From contig JADNYJ010000156.1 of NCBI GenBank assembly GCA_015501075.1, forward strand, positions 26,877 to 90,876: DNA of 64,000 nucleotides, written 5' to 3'. Position numbers and translations under genes: made by a program. The DNA comes from Gymnopilus junonius (lineage: Eukaryota > Basidiomycota > Agaricomycetes > Agaricales > Galerinaceae). Below are positions 59,652-64,000 of this stretch, in pieces; position 1 is the stretch's first letter, and every line of letters starts with the position of its first letter. A model generated the notes under the pieces. That model was not told where the DNA came from, searched no databases, and saw only the letters and a program-made list of their open reading frames with translations.

Positions 59652-60463
59652 GTCGGCTTGTATATAGCAGCAAAGTGAGTAGGTGGGTGGTTGGGCAAGA
59701 GCTTTACTAGTATTCGGAGATACTGCCAGATTTCGCCGGATATATATGCTTCATGTATGTACATGCGCATTTGAAATGACCCTCCATTCATTATCATTCT
59801 AGGCTGTTATCCATGATACCACCCCCTGCTGACAGACGTCGAACTTCTTCGATTGACACGTTAAGAATTTCTAAGAAATATGATTGGGTCGTATCTTTAG
59901 ATGTGGCACATGTTGTTTTAGATGGGCCATCCACTGACAGCTGCGGAAGCATGTACAGAAGTTGTAATTTATATCATCGTCAGCTACTACAAAACAGTAT
60001 CCAAGTAGCCTAAGGGTTTCCAATGCACTCAGCACACGATGGAGCACTTAGAAGACATGTCCATGATGCCCGCATCGCATCATGAAGACAGTAGTATTGT
60101 AGAATTAGGCGCCCGAGAAGTTGCTGCGATCGATCTTCACACCAACATTGATAATGTGCTTCTATGCGCAGCATTTATATAGAAAATCCTTCATATTTGC
60201 AGACCTGCTGACTATCCATGCTGCAAAAGCGATTTGTGATTGGTCCTCAATCGCTTTAATCAATCCTCAACGTACCAAATGGGTCACGAGAATGACTCTT
60301 CTCAGCGGGAGCTATCCTACGGCATGATAGATGTTCCGTTATAGGCTAGGGCTTCTAAGGGTATAATACCTGCTTCCTAGGCCAGGACCGTATACGACCT
60401 GAACCCTCTCCGGATCTTTCAAGCACAGCGCAGGAACAATTCACCCACTAGTACTCTGTCCTA
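59652..60463. other. Shared upstream region of the two GTPase genes
   Basis: 812-bp divergent intergenic region, candidate bidirectional promoter. A TATATAT stretch lies near 59741 (minus side). No further gene recognised. Confidence 0.5.
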
Positions 60464-61359
60464 ATGCCTATGGTATAAGCGCCTTCTTTGGCCTGTAAAT
60501 TCCGGCTCTAATAAACTTATAGGAGACCTCCAAGACCGTAGTCGTTTTTGGGGAGACTGGCGTCGGAAAAAGCAGCGTCATTAACACGGTTTTAGGAAGG
60601 ACGCAGCGGGGATCAGCGCAGACGCTAAAGGATGCACGTTTGAAAGCAAGTGTTACAGTGTAGCGATTAAAGGACATACCTACAACCTTCACGACACTAT
60701 CGGACTAGGCGAAGATAGCACCGGTACTATGGGAAATTCGAAAGCCATCGTGAACTTGTACAACCTCTTGACCCTCCTCTCCAAAAATGGAGGCGTCCAC
60801 CTGCTTGTCTTCGTCGTCAGGAGTGGACGACTTAAAGAGACTATGAAGAAGAATTACGACCTTTTTTACAAAGGATTTTGCGAGACCAAAATTCCGATCG
60901 TGGTTGTGGTTACTGGATGCGAAGGCGAATCGAATGACATGGATCAATGGTGGGGAAGAAACCGGCAGTTCTTCGAGAAGGCTGGAATGACATTTAGAGG
61001 ACACGCTTGCGTGTGCGCCTTTAAAGGAAGACTAGGGAAACATGGGTATGTAAACAAAGATCTCGTCGAACAATCAAGGGAACTCGTGAAGGACCTCATA
61101 GTCCGACATAGGAAAGCAGACGGCTGGAAAAAGGTTCGTTATATTTAATTGCGGTATGAATTAAGTCATTCGGACTTATGCTGATGCCTTTATACTACCT
61201 CGTTAGCCACCAGCTCCCTGGCTTACCCAAGTCTGGTATTTCTTCTTGAATCTCTTCAAAGGCGGTTTACCGTGGGACTCCATAGAAACCTACCTCAATC
61301 TGTTGAGCAGCGGGATATCTCATGTGGAGGCTTTTAACATCATGAAGGCAATGAAGTAA
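60464..61359 (+). CDS. P-loop GTPase, AIG1-like, head-to-head copy 2 (one frame break)
   Basis: Exons 60464-60472 (MPM), 60523-61133, 61207-61359. P-loop GETGVGKSSVIN, then a frame change at about 60597-60603; in the next frame GISADAKGCTFESK, DTIGLGED, GGVHLLVFVVRSGRL, IVVVVTGCEGE and ACVCAFKG. One restored base gives a 612-nt central exon, exactly as in the partner gene, and 257 aa. The C-terminus (WYFFLNLFKGG...) resembles other members better than the partner's does. As written the protein would stop soon after the P-loop. Likely a membrane- or vesicle-associated GTPase by family analogy; evidence for that is weak. Confidence 0.78.
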
Positions 61360-62092
61360 ATGCGGTCTGTACTTGTTTCTGTTTGAAAGTGAGGCTGTGG
61401 TATTTCTGTCTATGAACGCTGTAATTTCGTGTGCTCCATAACGTTATCGAATAGTAGTCCTTTGGGATTATCACAACAATCCTGAGATAATGGGGCAAAT
61501 CTAGCTTCTAAATTCCAACGCTCATGTAAGTCGCAAACAGTCAAAGAGTCGAAGAAAATTGATCGCAGGATGAGGAAGCCGACGAGTGCTGATATCCTGC
61601 CCTGGTGAAACAGTACTTAAAGCTGCGCCCTCACTTCGCTTCCAGTCTAAAGCCAACCAAGCAAAGGTAGCTTCAGGTTGATCTTGCCGAAAAGGCCCTT
61701 TGCCTGGTACCAGTAAGGTCATTGCTGGCTGAGAGTAACCCGCTCGCTCTGTGAGAACGGTAAGAAAGACAATACGGGTTAAGGCTCAAACGTTACTGTT
61801 GACAATGTGTATTCTAGTATCGGAGCGCTATTCAGACGCATGAAACTTCCTCCGAAACTTCATCGTATTACCTACACCACAATATAAGTCGTACATGCCA
61901 AGCAGAAATCAGACTTTTCGAATTACTCGCACCATTCCTTCATACCACTCCAGGACAATAAGCGGGAAGTAATTAAATCCCAATGACGAATAAACAACAT
62001 CCGCGACGCCAGCGTACATATCATATCTTAGCCAAAATGACCAACGCCAAAGCAGCCAGATTCACCTATGCAATTAAGCCTACCCAAGATCA
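61360..62092. other. Spacer, no gene recognised
   Basis: Only short frames. Right edge is the 3' end of the eIF4E gene; a plus-strand Pro-rich frame at 61983-62345 is its antisense shadow. Confidence 0.5.
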
Positions 62093-63717
62093 TCAAGCCC
62101 TCTTCGTTCCAGCCCCCTTCCAGCCACCAATCCCAAACCCACCAAAAGCGGCTCCCGGTCCGGAAATACCTCCAGCTCCAGGACCACCAACACCGGCAGA
62201 AAGGGGTCCTCCAGCTGCGGTAGGAAGTCCTTGGAAGGAGGATCGGAAGGAGGAGACGGGAGCAGACTGGATGGCTATGAACTTGTTTGGGGGTGGTCGA
62301 TCATCACTGTTGTACTGCAGAAAGATACGATTAGTAATGACGTAATTGATTGATTAGAGATCGATCAAATATAAAATACCTGGAATTCAAGGCCAATGTT
62401 ATCCGCTTCACTAACATCCAGCAGCTTTATTAACCTCTTCCCAATCCCGTTCAACTTCTCCACGTCGTCCTTACTCCTGGTCCACAGTTGGATCCGATCG
62501 ACCTTGGTCCTCAAGCTCACAACCGCGCCACAAATCTCGTCATTCTCCTCCAATTCTTCCCCGACCAGCGCCATCACCAGCCAGTTCCAACATCTATCCA
62601 ACAACTGTGGGTTGTTCTTCATCGTCAGCACCCATTTACCGCCATTGGAGTTGGCTGGGTCCTCCCACATGGGTTTGATTCCCGATTTGAAGATGTGGTA
62701 GTTACTGTTCTTCTCCAATTTTGAAGGCGGCTTCAGCCAGTTGAAGTAGCGGCAGAATTCTTCGACAGTGTCGAATTCGCCAATGATAGTCAGGTTAGCT
62801 TCATATTCCTGGCTCTCTGGGTGAGCAGTGGAAAGAGGAGGTTCTCCAGGGTTCGCTGTGGCGGAGGTGTTGGTCCCAGGAGCGGGTTGATTAAAGCCTT
62901 GACCAGGGGCGGCCGTAGCAGGCGTAAATGGGAATTTGGCTTTCGTATCGTGGTATATCGTCCTAGTGTAAACTCATGAGTAATGCCAAAAAGACAAATT
63001 GATAATGTAGTACGCACCAAGGATATTGTAAAGGATGTTCAGGAGCCTTCATCGGCACGCCTGGAGTCTTGGGGTCTTCAATCATTTCGGGCTCAGGAGG
63101 CATCGCCGACCCATCAATGCTCAGTTCCCTCGCCTTGTCTTTCGCAAGCGGGCAGCGATCGCATCCAAGCTGGGGATATTCTTGTAACCCACCTTCTTCC
63201 TAGGTGGTTCCGGGACCACAGGGACAGGGGGCTTGACGGCTCCATCAGCTGCAGTTTCCTCATTGAGCTTCTCAAGCTTCTCTGCAGTCAGAGGCTCGCC
63301 ACTGCCCTCGATTGATGTAGTCCCATTGGTATTGGTAGTCGCAGAGCTCTGCTGTGACGCGTTGCTAATTGCGGGGGAGACGGATCTTGTGCTGCTGGGT
63401 GGGTTGACAGCTGTAGAGTCGGCGGCAGATGCAGATGTGTTCACACTCGTCGACGAGCCCGTGCGCAAAGCGAACGCTGCTAAGCGGGGTCGGGGCGCCG
63501 ATGTCGCGCTGGCTTGAGCAGGGGGATTGCCTCCGTTGGCAGCGGCGGCGTTGCCGCTGTATCGGGAAGCAAGCTGGTTCAGAGAGGGCAAGCGGGCACC
63601 TGGAACCTTCTTCGCCGCAGTGGACGATGAAGACGATGAGCTGCTCGTCGTTGTAATCGTTGGCGGTGTGGGGAGGGCTGCAGGAGCAGGAGTGGTGTCG
63701 GCGGAATTGGAGCTCAT
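62093..63717 (-). CDS. eIF4E family cap-binding protein, class II (4EHP-like)
   Basis: Exons (minus): 63717-63018, 62962-62380, 62314-62093. A 200-residue disordered Ser/Ala/Pro-rich N-terminus precedes EHPLQYPWTIYHDTKAK, FDTVEEFCRYFNWL, YHIFKSGIKPMWEDPAN..GGKW and ICGAVVSLR. The cap-stacking Trp of MWED is present. The second stacking position (W56 of human eIF4E, in the SQEYEANL segment) is Tyr, as in class II 4EHP, so weaker cap binding or translational repression is likely. A roughly 40-residue Pro/Gly/Thr-rich insert follows the first core strand, and the C-terminus is Gly-rich. Frame breaks once near 63140 (AAA run, RLRK|DKAREL); one restored base gives 501 aa. Confidence 0.88.
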
Positions 63718-64000
63718 CGTGGTCACTGCAAGAGGAGCGGTATTCTCGTCACCAAATAAGACCAATCGCCGTCATCATTCTTCCTTCTATCAATAAGTCA
63801 AGGCGATGCCTGCCTTTAGATAACTTCTGATCGTTTCTTAGAAAATATTGAAGCTCGTTTCTCTTCGACATCGGTAAGATGGACATATGTCTGAACCAGA
63901 GTAACCTCCGAGCCTGCAGACCTGTAAACCTCCACTGATCTTATCTCTGACCCAACCTCCGAGATAAGATATCGATTTCAAGAATGAAAGTAAGATAAGA
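63718..64000. other. Upstream region of the eIF4E gene with a small inverted repeat
   Basis: GATCTTATCTC at 63937-63947 faces GAGATAAGAT at 63961-63970 (10-bp perfect arms). It could be a transcription-factor palindrome. CCTCCGAG occurs twice (63905, 63956). No other gene seen. Confidence 0.45.

Noticed and set aside
61983..62345. Plus-strand Pro-rich 120-codon frame
   Set aside because: Antisense of the Gly-rich last exon of the eIF4E gene, whose splice sites and motifs are clear.
1..64000. CRISPR arrays, rRNA, tRNA or LTR retrotransposons
   Set aside because: No regularly spaced repeats, rRNA-like sequence, cloverleaf with A/B boxes, or reverse transcriptase/integrase motifs were recognised by eye; a tRNAscan or repeat search could still find small ones.

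Overview
The window looks like nuclear DNA of a mushroom-forming basidiomycete (Agaricomycetes). Almost every gene is split by short (about 45-65 nt) GT-AG introns. The families are the usual ones for that class: Sec31, Exo70, a class II eIF4E, a FunK1-type kinase, a long-type heme-thiolate peroxygenase, an NRPS-like adenylate-forming reductase, AIG1-like P-loop GTPases, and F-box and BTB/POZ families. No bacterial operon logic, CRISPR array, rRNA or convincing tRNA was seen.

Layout. 0-5.5 kb: the 3' end of an unknown gene, a phosphotransferase (APH-family) pseudogene with four in-frame stops, and a small three-finger C2H2 gene. 5.6-16 kb: a tandem duplication of the pair [unknown gene 'A' - EXO70]. 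Block 1 keeps gene A and a decayed EXO70. Block 2 keeps a decayed 3' end of gene A and the fuller EXO70. A BTB gene and a small unknown gene lie between. 16-24.4 kb: accessory orphan families, comprising two tail-to-tail paralogs with a PD-(D/E)XK-like signature, an acidic-repeat protein with decayed relatives, a TIR-flanked DNA element carrying a zinc-finger ORF, and a second BTB gene. 24.5-30.8 kb: a gene graveyard of F-box copies, three 14-3-3 fragments, an MFS (ZIFL-like) remnant and a coiled-coil remnant. 31-45.7 kb: SEC31, a FunK1 kinase and an F-box gene, then a deleted tandem copy of SEC31 and a second F-box gene. 46-50 kb: two foldback/MITE-like repeats and a peroxygenase gene. 50.8-64 kb: a broken F-box copy, an adenylate-forming reductase, two head-to-head GTPase genes and an eIF4E class II gene.

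Biology. The housekeeping genes concern secretion (COPII coat Sec31, exocyst Exo70) and mRNA cap binding. The others are typical expanded or secondary-metabolism families. Nothing here forms a clear single pathway.

Caution. At least seven otherwise good genes, including Sec31, Exo70 and eIF4E, contain abrupt frame changes equal to one missing base, often in a homopolymer. Restoring one base per site gives whole-codon totals and, for two paralog pairs, matching lengths. This looks like consensus error in the assembly at least as much as biology. It is separate from the true substitution stops in the pseudogenes.
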